Shown here piece after piece: positions 1 through 6,044 of a stretch of 6,044 nt of DNA (positions are counted from its first letter, which is position 1; every line of letters begins with the position of its first letter). The stretch is from the NCBI GenBank assembly GCA_041481485.1, contig JBGPBY010000456.1, positions 1 through 6,044 of the forward strand. The letters are read 5' to 3'. The stretch comes from JBGPBY01 sp041481485 (lineage in GTDB: Bacteria; Acidobacteriota; Terriglobia; 20CM-2-55-15). A program made the translations under genes and the position numbers. The notes below the pieces were generated by a model. That model was given only the letters and a program-made list of their open reading frames with translations. It searched no databases and had not been told where the DNA came from.

Positions 1-22
1 AGCTGTAATCGCGATTTCCCAC

Positions 23-50
23 TGTGGGGGCGGTCTATGACCGCCCCCCA
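23..50 (+). repeat. REP-like palindrome, copy 1
   Basis: A perfect 10-bp stem, GGGGGCGGTC (26-35) with GACCGCCCCC (39-48), closes a 3-nt TAT loop. It shares its core GGGCGGTCTATG with the copies at 77-102 (minus strand) and 6028-6044. The base of this copy reads GTGG where the other two read GTAG, so its tetranucleotide looks degenerate. There is no T-tract after the stem, so it is not a standard intrinsic terminator, although it may stall polymerase or protect an upstream mRNA end. Confidence 0.8.
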
Positions 51-76
51 TTGCGAGGAGTGCAATCCTTCCAAAT

Positions 77-102
77 TGTGGGCGGTCATAGACCGCCCTA
101 CT
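77..102 (-). repeat. REP-like palindrome, copy 2 (inverted)
   Basis: An 8-bp perfect stem, GGGCGGTC (80-87) with GACCGCCC (91-98), closes an ATA loop on the + strand. That is a TAT loop on the minus strand, so this copy is inverted relative to copy 1. Read on the minus strand it starts with GTAG (positions 101-98) directly at the foot of the hairpin. A GTAG/GGAG-type tetranucleotide 5' of the palindrome is the known hallmark of REPs mobilised by RAYT (TnpA-REP) proteins. Confidence 0.8.
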
Positions 103-120
103 GTGGGGAATCGCGATTAC

Positions 121-326
121 GGCTTCGAACATACGTTGCAGTATTTAAGAAATGGGGCACTAAGGAACTGCCGCCGCTAACGCGGCTGGGGACATTCGCG
201 CTCCGGCGTTCTCCGCGAAAAGCCCAGGGTAATTTCGACCCTATAAATCTCTTGCCTCTTGTGCGCTAACAGTAAAGAATTACGGCTATTAACGCTCAAT
301 TCAGGTTCCCGGGGACGGAGGCTTCA
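121..326 (+). other. Noncoding leader upstream of the operon
   Basis: No convincing gene lies here; an open frame through 24-269 is mostly a translation of the repeat element. The operon promoter should be in this stretch, but no strong consensus pair is visible. Weak candidates are TTGCCT (252-257) with AAGAAT (275-280) at 17-nt spacing, and an isolated TATAAA (242-247) without a matching -35 box. Two small stem-loops are possible: GCCGC/GCGGC (173-177/182-186) and AGGGT/ACCCT (226-230/238-242). Neither looks like a known riboswitch or terminator to me. Confidence 0.5.
317..321 (+). promoter_or_regulatory. Shine-Dalgarno site of the first gene (GGAGG)
   Basis: GGAGG lies 5 nt upstream of the GTG at 327. 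This strong match decides the start: the frame then opens with MNKR and a hydrophobic export signal. Confidence 0.75.
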
Positions 327-2801
327 GTGAACAAGAGACTTATCCTGATCGGCAGTGCGATGGCCACGGCGCTGATTCTGGTTTCCAGCCAGTCCGGACA
401 GACTGCGCGGCAGACCGGTCCATCATCGCCGCCGCCTGCAGCAGCTGTGGCAAATGCTCCAAAACCGGCCTTCGGCAGTACAAATGCGCGAGCGCTGCTG
501 GATCAGTATTGCGTCAATTGTCACAACGTTGATGACCATATCGCCAATTTGTATGTTGACGACATTGACCTCAACCACGTCGCGCGGAATGCGGAAACCT
601 TCGAAAAGATAGTTCGCAAACTCCGCGCCGGAATGATGCCACCGACCGGAGCGCCGCGTCCCGATGCTGCCGCTCGCGAGAGCCTGATCCGATGGATGGA
701 AAACGAACTGGATCGCAATGCCCAACCCAATCTGGATCCTCCCGGATTGCACCGGCTGAATCGTACGGAATATGGCAATGCAATACGCGATTTGCTCGCC
801 CTGGATGTGGATGCGACCAAGTTTCTTCCTGCCGACGACTCCAGTCATGGATTCGATAACATGGCGGGAACGCTGACCACATCTCCAGCACTGATGGAAG
901 CCTATCTGTCCGCTGCCGGCAAAATCAGCCGTCTGGCCATGGGTGATGCCACGCCACCCAGACAAGCGGTGTTTGATGTGCCAGCAGATACGGCACAGAA
1001 CTTCCGTATCGAAGGACTTCCGTTTGCAACACGCGGTGGAATTCTCATCAAGTATGTTTTCCCATCCGATGGTGAATACTCGTTCAAGGTCAAAGGCGTC
1101 ACTGGCTACTTCCAGGCTGTCCTCGGTGGAGTCAAAGGGGAACAGCTTGAAGTCCTGGTCGATGGAGAACGCGTGAAGCTTTTCGATTGGGACCGCGAAA
1201 TTTCCAATACGACGGGCAACGGCAGAGCCACCCAGAAAATTCCCGTCAGAGCAGGGCTGCATACCGTCGGCGTGACGTTTCTTGCCAGGAACGACATTCC
1301 CGGCAGCGAAGTGAACAAACCGTTCCAGCGAACGATGAATACTCCAGGATCCATTCCGGGATTCCTGTTCTATCCGCATGTCGGCCAGGTGGAAATTGAA
1401 GGTCCCTATAGCTCGGCCCCGGCAAAAGACACTTCGAGCCTCCGGAAAATCATGATTTGCCGTCCGAGTGCGTCCAGCGAAGAAGCCGCATGTGCGCGGA
1501 CGATCATTTCAACGCTGGTGAAGCACGCGTATCGCCGGCCGGCGACCGCTTCCGATATGGCCTCGCTGCTGGATTTTTATCAAACCGGACGAACCGAGAA
1601 CGGAACGTTCAATGAAGGGATCGAGGCCGCGCTGCAGCGCATTCTGGTCGATCCGGAATTCATTTATCGCGGAGAGGTGGAACCGGCCGCGGTCGCTCCC
1701 GGCAAGAGTTACCGCATCAGCGACATGGCCCTGGCTTCAAGACTCTCGTTCTTCCTGTGGAGCAGCATTCCCGATGATCAATTGCTCGACATTGCTGCTC
1801 AAGGGCGATTGAGAGATCCGGGCGTATTGGAAGCGCAGGTCAAGAGAATGCTCGCGGATCCGAAGTCCGAAGCCATGATCACAAACTTTACCGGCCAATG
1901 GCTCAATGTGCGTTCGCTGAAAGTGAGCGAGCCCGTTGCCAACATGTTCCCGGATTTCGATGACAACCTGCGGAATGCGTTTCAGAAGGAAATTGAATTG
2001 TTCTTCGGTAGCATGGTTCATGAAGACCACAGCGTTCTCGATCTGCTTACTGCAAACTACACCTACGTCAATGAGCGGTTAGCGAAGCATTACGGCATCC
2101 CCGAACTGTATGGTCCGCAGTTCCGCAAAGTTGTACTGCCTGCCACACTCGATATGCGCCGCGGACTTCTCGGAAAGGGCGCGCTGCTCACCGTGACATC
2201 GCAGGCGAACCGCACCTCACCAACTGCGCGCGGTAAATGGTTCCTGCAGACATTTCTCGGAATCAGCCCGCCGGATCCACCACCCAACGTCCCGGCGATT
2301 AAAGAAAAATCGGCAGACACGACTGGAAATTTGAAAGCGCCGACCATGCGTCAGACGATGGAAGCGCACCATTCGAATCCCTCGTGTAATACGTGCCATC
2401 AGATTTTCGAACCGCTGGGACTTGCAATGGAGAACTTCGATGCGGTTGCGGCCTGGCGCACAATGGATGAAGGTTTACCTATTGATGTCAGCGGAGTACT
2501 CGTGGATGGCACAAAGGTCAATGGCATCGCCAGCCTTCGCGATACGCTCATGCGCTACTCGCCTCAGTTTGAGCGAGTGGTGACCGAGAAACTCATGACA
2601 TATGCGCTTGGACGCGGTGTGGAGTACCAGGATATGCCGCTCGTGCGCTCGATTGTGCGCGATTCCGCTGCCGGAAATTTCAAGTTCTCATCGATCATTT
2701 CGGGCATCGTCAAGAGTCCTGCATTTCAGATAAATATGAAGCCCGTCGCGACCTCGCTCAATAAATCGACCGATCAGCCTGGTGAAAAGAAGGGGAACTG
2801 A
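327..2801 (+). CDS. Exported di-heme PSD/PSCyt protein (DUF1587-DUF1595-DUF1592-DUF1588-DUF1585)
   Basis: This 824-residue protein is a probable extracytoplasmic redox protein whose substrate is unknown. Residues 1-22 form a signal peptide (MNKR, then a hydrophobic run), followed by a Pro/Ala-rich linker to about 48. Residues 55-130 are a cytochrome-c-like domain with C62-V-N-C65-H66 and a later M103-M104-P-P segment, the usual place for the axial Met. Residues 141-205 match PSD3/DUF1587 (HRLNRTEYGN). Residues 215-365 are a beta-rich stretch that resembles a carbohydrate-binding-type sandwich. PSD5/DUF1595 follows at about 386-450, preceded by C378 and C389, then PSD4/DUF1592 at 462-591 (LSFFLWSSIPDD). 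PSCyt3/DUF1588 covers about 599-711 with a second heme site, C687-N-T-C690-H691. PSD2/DUF1585 covers about 720-800. The domain set is complete and unbroken. It starts with GTG and is the first gene of the operon. Domain assignment is by recognition; the reaction is not known to me. Confidence 0.93.
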   Translation: MNKRLILIGSAMATALILVSSQSGQTARQTGPSSPPPAAAVANAPKPAFGSTNARALLDQYCVNCHNVDDHIANLYVDDIDLNHVARNAETFEKIVRKLRAGMMPPTGAPRPDAAARESLIRWMENELDRNAQPNLDPPGLHRLNRTEYGNAIRDLLALDVDATKFLPADDSSHGFDNMAGTLTTSPALMEAYLSAAGKISRLAMGDATPPRQAVFDVPADTAQNFRIEGLPFATRGGILIKYVFPSDGEYSFKVKGVTGYFQAVLGGVKGEQLEVLVDGERVKLFDWDREISNTTGNGRATQKIPVRAGLHTVGVTFLARNDIPGSEVNKPFQRTMNTPGSIPGFLFYPHVGQVEIEGPYSSAPAKDTSSLRKIMICRPSASSEEAACARTIISTLVKHAYRRPATASDMASLLDFYQTGRTENGTFNEGIEAALQRILVDPEFIYRGEVEPAAVAPGKSYRISDMALASRLSFFLWSSIPDDQLLDIAAQGRLRDPGVLEAQVKRMLADPKSEAMITNFTGQWLNVRSLKVSEPVANMFPDFDDNLRNAFQKEIELFFGSMVHEDHSVLDLLTANYTYVNERLAKHYGIPELYGPQFRKVVLPATLDMRRGLLGKGALLTVTSQANRTSPTARGKWFLQTFLGISPPDPPPNVPAIKEKSADTTGNLKAPTMRQTMEAHHSNPSCNTCHQIFEPLGLAMENFDAVAAWRTMDEGLPIDVSGVLVDGTKVNGIASLRDTLMRYSPQFERVVTEKLMTYALGRGVEYQDMPLVRSIVRDSAAGNFKFSSIISGIVKSPAFQINMKPVATSLNKSTDQPGEKKGN
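2789..2795 (+). promoter_or_regulatory. Ribosome binding site of the DUF1552 gene, inside the end of the first gene
   Basis: GAAGGGG lies 8 nt before the ATG at 2804, within the last codons of the upstream gene. With a 2-nt gap between stop and start, it supports co-translation from one mRNA. Confidence 0.55.
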
Positions 2802-2803
2802 CC

Positions 2804-4150
2804 ATGTTCATAACGAAAAGACACTTGTCCCGCCGGACAATACTTCGTGGCGCCGGAGCCGCGCTGGCGTTGCCCTTCCTGGATGCCATGCTCCCGGCGG
2901 CAACGGCTCTCGCTCAATCGCCGGCAAGTCCAAAGCCGCGATTTGTCGGTTGCTTCGTTCCTCACGGCATGGCGCCGGGATACTGGGTTCCCAACAAGGA
3001 AGGAACCGATTTCGAATACCCGTTTAACTTCAAACCGCTCGAGCCGTATCGAAAATACGTGACGATCATGAGCGGACTGCATTCCCGATCGGCAGAGCCC
3101 CCTCCGGGTGTGACGGGCGCCGACCATTGGGTGGCGGCCGCCTTCATGTGCGCCAACAAGCCGAAGAAGACGGCTGGAGCCGATGTCTACAACGGAACGA
3201 CAATCGATCAGATGATTGCTCAGAAAATCGGCCAGGAAAATCTGATGCCTTCGATGCAGCTTGCCGTTGAAGACCCTGGAGCAAATTCCAGCAACTGCGG
3301 CGAAGGTTACAGCTGCACTTACACCAATACAATTTCATGGTCCTCGCCGACCCAGCCGCTGCCGATGGAGTTAAATCCGCAGGTGGTGTTCGAACGCATG
3401 TTCGGCGATGGCAGCACCGTGGAAGAACGCGCGGCACGGCGGTCCCGGGACCGCAGCATTCTGGATTCATTGGGCGGCAGTTTGTCACGGCTGCGCAAAG
3501 AGTTCAGTTCGGAAGATAAACAAAGGCTCGATCAATACACCGAAGATGTGCGCGAAATCGAACGCCGGTTGCAGATTGCAATGAAGGCGTCGACCGTTGC
3601 GCCCACCGACATGCCGGTTCCCGTCGGAGTGCCGCAAACGTTTGATGAACACATCAAGCTGCAGTTTGACCTGATGGCGCTGGCGTTCCAGGCCGATATC
3701 ACTCGCGTCGGTACACTGATATTCGCACGGGATCTGACGGGACGAACGTATCCGGCAAGCGAAGCCCCGACGTCCGGCTTCCATGGTGTTTCGCATCACG
3801 GCGAGGCCCCGGCACAAATCTTGAACCTGGCCAAAATTAATCAGTATCACGTGAAGATGATTGCCTACCTCACCGATCGGCTCAATCGGACTCAGGACGG
3901 AGATGGAACTCTGCTGGATCACTCCCTGATTCTTTACGGAACCAACATGGGCAACTCGAACCAGCATCTTCACTACGATGTTCCCCACATCCTGGTCGGT
4001 GGGGCCAACGGAAATCACAAAGGCGGCCGTCACCTGGCCTATCCATCAAAAACTGTACCCACTGGAAATCTACTGTTGAGCGTTCTTGATAAGTTCGACA
4101 TTCATCAGGAAAGTATCGGCGATAGCACCGGGAGGCTCGAAAACCTGTGA
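2804..4150 (+). CDS. DUF1552 (HXXSHH family) protein with Tat-type signal
   Basis: This 448-residue protein matches the DUF1552 family over its full length. The N-terminus has a twin-arginine motif (S9-R10-R11-T12-I13-L14-R15-G16), a hydrophobic stretch and an A35-L36-A37 cleavage site, so export of a folded, perhaps cofactor-loaded protein is likely. The family signature is H327-G-V-S-H331-H332. Other candidate metal or active-site residues are H54 (VPHGM), H108 (DHW) and the cluster H388-x-H390-x-D392. C165 and C171 flank the conserved CGEGYSC segment and may form a disulfide. Residues 216-262 are charged and probably helical. From memory the fold is related to the alkaline-phosphatase-like group that includes DUF1501, which I could not verify. 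Members usually sit beside PSD/PSCyt genes, as here, so a joint role with the di-heme protein is likely. The catalytic activity is unknown. Confidence 0.93.
   Translation: MFITKRHLSRRTILRGAGAALALPFLDAMLPAATALAQSPASPKPRFVGCFVPHGMAPGYWVPNKEGTDFEYPFNFKPLEPYRKYVTIMSGLHSRSAEPPPGVTGADHWVAAAFMCANKPKKTAGADVYNGTTIDQMIAQKIGQENLMPSMQLAVEDPGANSSNCGEGYSCTYTNTISWSSPTQPLPMELNPQVVFERMFGDGSTVEERAARRSRDRSILDSLGGSLSRLRKEFSSEDKQRLDQYTEDVREIERRLQIAMKASTVAPTDMPVPVGVPQTFDEHIKLQFDLMALAFQADITRVGTLIFARDLTGRTYPASEAPTSGFHGVSHHGEAPAQILNLAKINQYHVKMIAYLTDRLNRTQDGDGTLLDHSLILYGTNMGNSNQHLHYDVPHILVGGANGNHKGGRHLAYPSKTVPTGNLLLSVLDKFDIHQESIGDSTGRLENL
4131..4150 (+). promoter_or_regulatory. Translational coupling site: GGAGG plus GTGA stop-start overlap
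   Basis: GGAGG (4131-4135) precedes a GTG start at 4147 by 11 nt, a slightly long spacing. The start shares GTGA with the TGA stop (4148-4150) of the DUF1552 gene. Such 4-nt overlaps usually couple translation by re-initiation. The GTG is preferred because the signal peptide begins right after it (MNTKKLLLL). Confidence 0.65.
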
Positions 4151-6027
4151 ACACTAAAAAACTTCTTCTACTGGCCTCAGGGTTCCTGACCGTTGGCTGG
4201 ATGTCGATCGCAGCCTTGTCCGCGGGCCGCAGCGAGGTTGCCGATGCGGCGATGAGAGGCGACACGGCTGCCATTCGCACGCTCGTACAGCAAAAGGCCG
4301 ATGTGAACGCGCCTCAGGCCGATGGCGCCACCGCGTTGCATTGGGCCGTGTATCGCGGCGACAAGACCATGGCGGATCTGCTGATCCGTGCAGGCGCCAA
4401 CGTGAAGGCCGCCAACCGCGAGGGATCGACTCCGCTTTGGCTTGCCGCCACGAACGGAGATGCCGCCATTCTTTCCGCTCTTCTGACTGCGGGCGCCGAT
4501 CCGAATGAAAAGCTGCCCGAGGGCCGCACGCCATTGATGGAGGCATCGCGCGCGGGCAGTGTTGACGCGATCCGGACGTTGCTTGATCATGGCGCCAACA
4601 TCAACGCAAAAGAAACACTGCGCGGCACAACCGCATTGATGTGGGCAGCGGACGAAGGTCACGCTCCGGCAATTCAATTGTTGATCCAGCGCGGAGCCGA
4701 TATCAAAGCTCAGTCTGATCTGGTGGAACGCGGACGCGGACCGGCGCTTGGGAAATCGGGCGATCCGAGAAAGCAAGTTGCCGCTCAGGGCGCTGCGCTC
4801 GCTGCAGGACAGGCCGCACCGGATCTTGGGGCACTTCGGGCAGTCGCTGACGGAACCGCTCCTCCATTACCGGCGGCGCAGGGACGTGGTGGTGGAAACG
4901 CCGGGCGTGGCGGCGGACAACGCGGTGGAGCCGGCCGTGGCGGTGGTCGAGGCGGTGGCAACGCTGCTGCAGCGGGAGACGCCGCTGGCGGAGATCAGGC
5001 CGGCGCCGATGATGCTGCTGCAGCAACGGGCGCAGTCGCAGGCGGTGGTGGCGGCCGAGGTCAGGCGGCAAAGGACGGTGGAGCTCTGACGCCGCTGGTG
5101 TATGCGGTCCGTTCCGGCGATCTGGAATCGGTAAAGGTACTTCTTGCGGCCGGCGCGGACATCAATCAGACCACGGGTTACGGCTGGAGTCCGCTGTTGG
5201 CTGCCACTCAGAATCGATATTACAAGCTGGGCGCATACCTTCTCGATCATGGCGCTGATGTGAATCTGGCCAACAAGGGCGGATGGGTACCGCTGTATTT
5301 GGCGACGGACAATCGCAATATCGAGTCCGGAGATTACCCGGTCCGCAAGGGCGACATGGATCATCTGGATTTCATCAAGCTCCTGATCGCCAAGGGAGCC
5401 AACGTCAATGCCCGCATCAAGGACAGCACCGAAACACGAACGGTCTTTACCAACCAGTGGCTCGATGAAAATGGCGCCACCGCGTTTCTGCGCGCCTCGC
5501 AATCGGGCGATGTCGTGCTCATGAAGCTTCTTCTCGAAAATGGCGCCGACCCGAAGATCACGACCACGCTGAACGTGAACGCGCTGCAGGTTGCCGCGGG
5601 AATCGGCTGGGTCGAGGGAATTACATACGAATGGTCGCACCAGTCGACGCTTGAAGCCGCAAAAATGTTGCTGGATCTCGGTATCGATCCCAATGTTCAA
5701 TCCGACACGGGGCGCACCGCACTGATGGGCGCCGCCCATAAAGGCCGTTCCGATGTCGCTCAGCTTCTCTTCGATCGCGGAGCCAAGCTCGATGTGAGGG
5801 ATTACGGCAATACCGACAACCGCGGCGGCAAACTCGCGGTGCACACCTGGCAGGCGGTGGATTACGCCGACGGCCTCGTCCGCGTCGGCGTGCAGTCGGC
5901 GATTGGACATCCCGATACCGGTTTGCTTCTACGAAAATTGATGGCAGCCTCCGGAATTCCAGAGAAAGATATTCCGCAGATGGGCCGCACGCTGGAATCC
6001 ATCTGCATCACCGAAGCCTGCGAGTAA
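4147..6027 (+). CDS. Secreted ankyrin-repeat protein with Gly/Arg-rich central insert
   Basis: This 626-residue protein starts with a signal peptide (MNTKK, hydrophobic 6-24, A-L-S-A near 23-26). A first block of five ankyrin repeats spans about 30-190, with TALHWA, TPLWLA, TPLMEA and TALMWA helix starts and GADxN/GANxN turns. Residues 191-312 are a linker whose core (246-305) is Gly/Arg-rich with several RGG triplets. A second block of six to seven repeats spans 313-600. Two of these carry loop insertions, at about 389-404 (NRNIESGDYP) and 485-500 (a Trp-containing loop). The last repeat, near 566-602, is degenerate. The tail ends with C620 and C625, the only cysteines in the protein. Ankyrin repeats bind proteins, so a scaffold or partner-binding role outside the cytoplasm is inferred, most simply with the two upstream products. 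I associate the NRNIESGDYP and TNQWLDENGATAF segments with an acidobacterial ankyrin subfamily. No enzymatic motif is visible. Confidence 0.93.
   Translation: MNTKKLLLLASGFLTVGWMSIAALSAGRSEVADAAMRGDTAAIRTLVQQKADVNAPQADGATALHWAVYRGDKTMADLLIRAGANVKAANREGSTPLWLAATNGDAAILSALLTAGADPNEKLPEGRTPLMEASRAGSVDAIRTLLDHGANINAKETLRGTTALMWAADEGHAPAIQLLIQRGADIKAQSDLVERGRGPALGKSGDPRKQVAAQGAALAAGQAAPDLGALRAVADGTAPPLPAAQGRGGGNAGRGGGQRGGAGRGGGRGGGNAAAAGDAAGGDQAGADDAAAATGAVAGGGGGRGQAAKDGGALTPLVYAVRSGDLESVKVLLAAGADINQTTGYGWSPLLAATQNRYYKLGAYLLDHGADVNLANKGGWVPLYLATDNRNIESGDYPVRKGDMDHLDFIKLLIAKGANVNARIKDSTETRTVFTNQWLDENGATAFLRASQSGDVVLMKLLLENGADPKITTTLNVNALQVAAGIGWVEGITYEWSHQSTLEAAKMLLDLGIDPNVQSDTGRTALMGAAHKGRSDVAQLLFDRGAKLDVRDYGNTDNRGGKLAVHTWQAVDYADGLVRVGVQSAIGHPDTGLLLRKLMAASGIPEKDIPQMGRTLESICITEACE
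4882..5061 (+). repeat. Low-complexity GGN-rich coding repeat inside the ankyrin gene
   Basis: The stretch encodes residues 246-305 and is built from GGT/GGC/GGA glycine codons with interspersed CGT/CGA/CGC arginine codons, giving RGG at R247, R254, R259, R264 and R268. Short direct repeats such as GGCGGTGG recur. The pattern suggests growth by replication slippage, so the length probably varies between strains. The reading frame stays open throughout. Confidence 0.7.
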
Positions 6028-6044
6028 TGTAGGGGCGGTCTATG
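6028..6044 (+). repeat. REP-like palindrome, copy 3 (cut by window end)
   Basis: The sequence TGTAGGGGCGGTCTATG follows the TAA stop of the ankyrin gene with no gap. It matches copy 1 at 23-39 except that GTAG replaces GTGG, and it matches the minus strand of copy 2. Only the left half and loop of the expected hairpin are inside the window. It lacks the GTAATCGCGATT arm of the 5-120 element on its left side, so it is either a solitary REP or the start of a different arrangement. Confidence 0.7.

Larger units (their letters stand above)
5..120. repeat. MITE/BIME-like element: two inverted REP-type hairpins with terminal inverted repeats
   Basis: The 116-bp element begins with GTAATCGCGATT (5-16) and ends with its exact reverse complement AATCGCGATTAC (109-120). 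Inside lie two GC-rich hairpins in opposite orientation (23-50 and 77-102), separated by a 26-nt spacer (51-76). The left arm 5-50 and the reverse complement of 77-120 align almost throughout, with about three substitutions and a 2-nt gap near the base of the hairpin, so the whole element could also fold as one long imperfect stem. The core AATCGCGATT of each end is itself a 10-bp palindrome. No transposase is present here, so it would be non-autonomous. No clear target-site duplication is seen: the flanks AGCT (1-4) and GGCT (121-124) differ at one base. BIME-type pairing of REPs is known from other bacteria; assignment to that class is by structure only. Confidence 0.75.

Noticed and set aside
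26..48. Intrinsic terminator at the strong hairpin
   Set aside because: No T-tract follows the stem, and the palindrome recurs in inverted orientation and at the window end, so a REP-type repeat explains it better.
5..120. CRISPR array fragment, because similar repeats are separated by a spacer
   Set aside because: Only two units are present, in opposite orientation, with no regular spacers and no cas genes.
1..124. Target-site duplication AGCT/GGCT around the element
   Set aside because: The two flanks differ by one base and are only 4 nt long, so chance is as likely.
24..269. Open frame of 81 codons on the + strand upstream of the operon
   Set aside because: Its start lies inside REP copy 1, about the first third is translated repeat, it has no ribosome binding site, and the product resembles no family.
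423..1379. Long open frame (318 codons) on the minus strand
   Set aside because: It lies fully antisense to the di-heme gene, whose domains are continuous there; the antisense product has no recognisable motif.
4867..5910. Long open frame (347 codons) on the minus strand
   Set aside because: It is antisense to the ankyrin gene; GC-rich repeats leave the opposite frame free of stops. No domain is visible.

Overview
The window holds one compact three-gene operon on the + strand (327-6027, about 95% of the sequence), framed by short REP-like palindromic repeats at both ends. The set suggests a soil-type Acidobacteriota genome: a multidomain di-heme PSD/PSCyt protein (DUF1587/1595/1592/1588/1585), then a DUF1552 'HXXSHH' protein with a Tat-type leader, then a secreted ankyrin-repeat protein of a subfamily I associate with that phylum. 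Planctomycetota and Verrucomicrobiota carry related families, so the phylum is an inference, not a reading of a marker gene.

Layout: 1-4 is flank. 5-120 is a MITE/BIME-like element made of two REP-type hairpins in opposite orientation, bounded by a perfect 12-bp inverted repeat. 121-326 is a noncoding leader with no confident promoter. 327-2801 encodes the di-heme protein (GTG start, strong ribosome binding site). 2804-4150 encodes the DUF1552 protein, 2 nt downstream. 4147-6027 encodes the ankyrin protein, whose GTG start overlaps the DUF1552 stop by 4 nt (GTGA). At 6028, directly after its stop codon, a third REP copy begins and runs off the window end.

Working model (inference): all three products carry export signals, so they probably act outside the cytoplasm. 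The first has two c-type heme sites (C62-x-x-C65-H66 and C687-x-x-C690-H691) and looks like an electron-transfer or oxidative enzyme. The DUF1552 protein has a metal-binding look (HGVSHH plus a second His/Asp cluster) and is a plausible partner enzyme. The ankyrin protein, with a 120-residue Gly/Arg-rich insert between two ankyrin blocks, is a plausible scaffold. The substrate and reaction are unknown for these families as far as I know. The conserved order and near-zero spacing make this a reasonable candidate for an uncharacterised periplasmic or envelope redox system, but nothing in the sequence identifies its chemistry.
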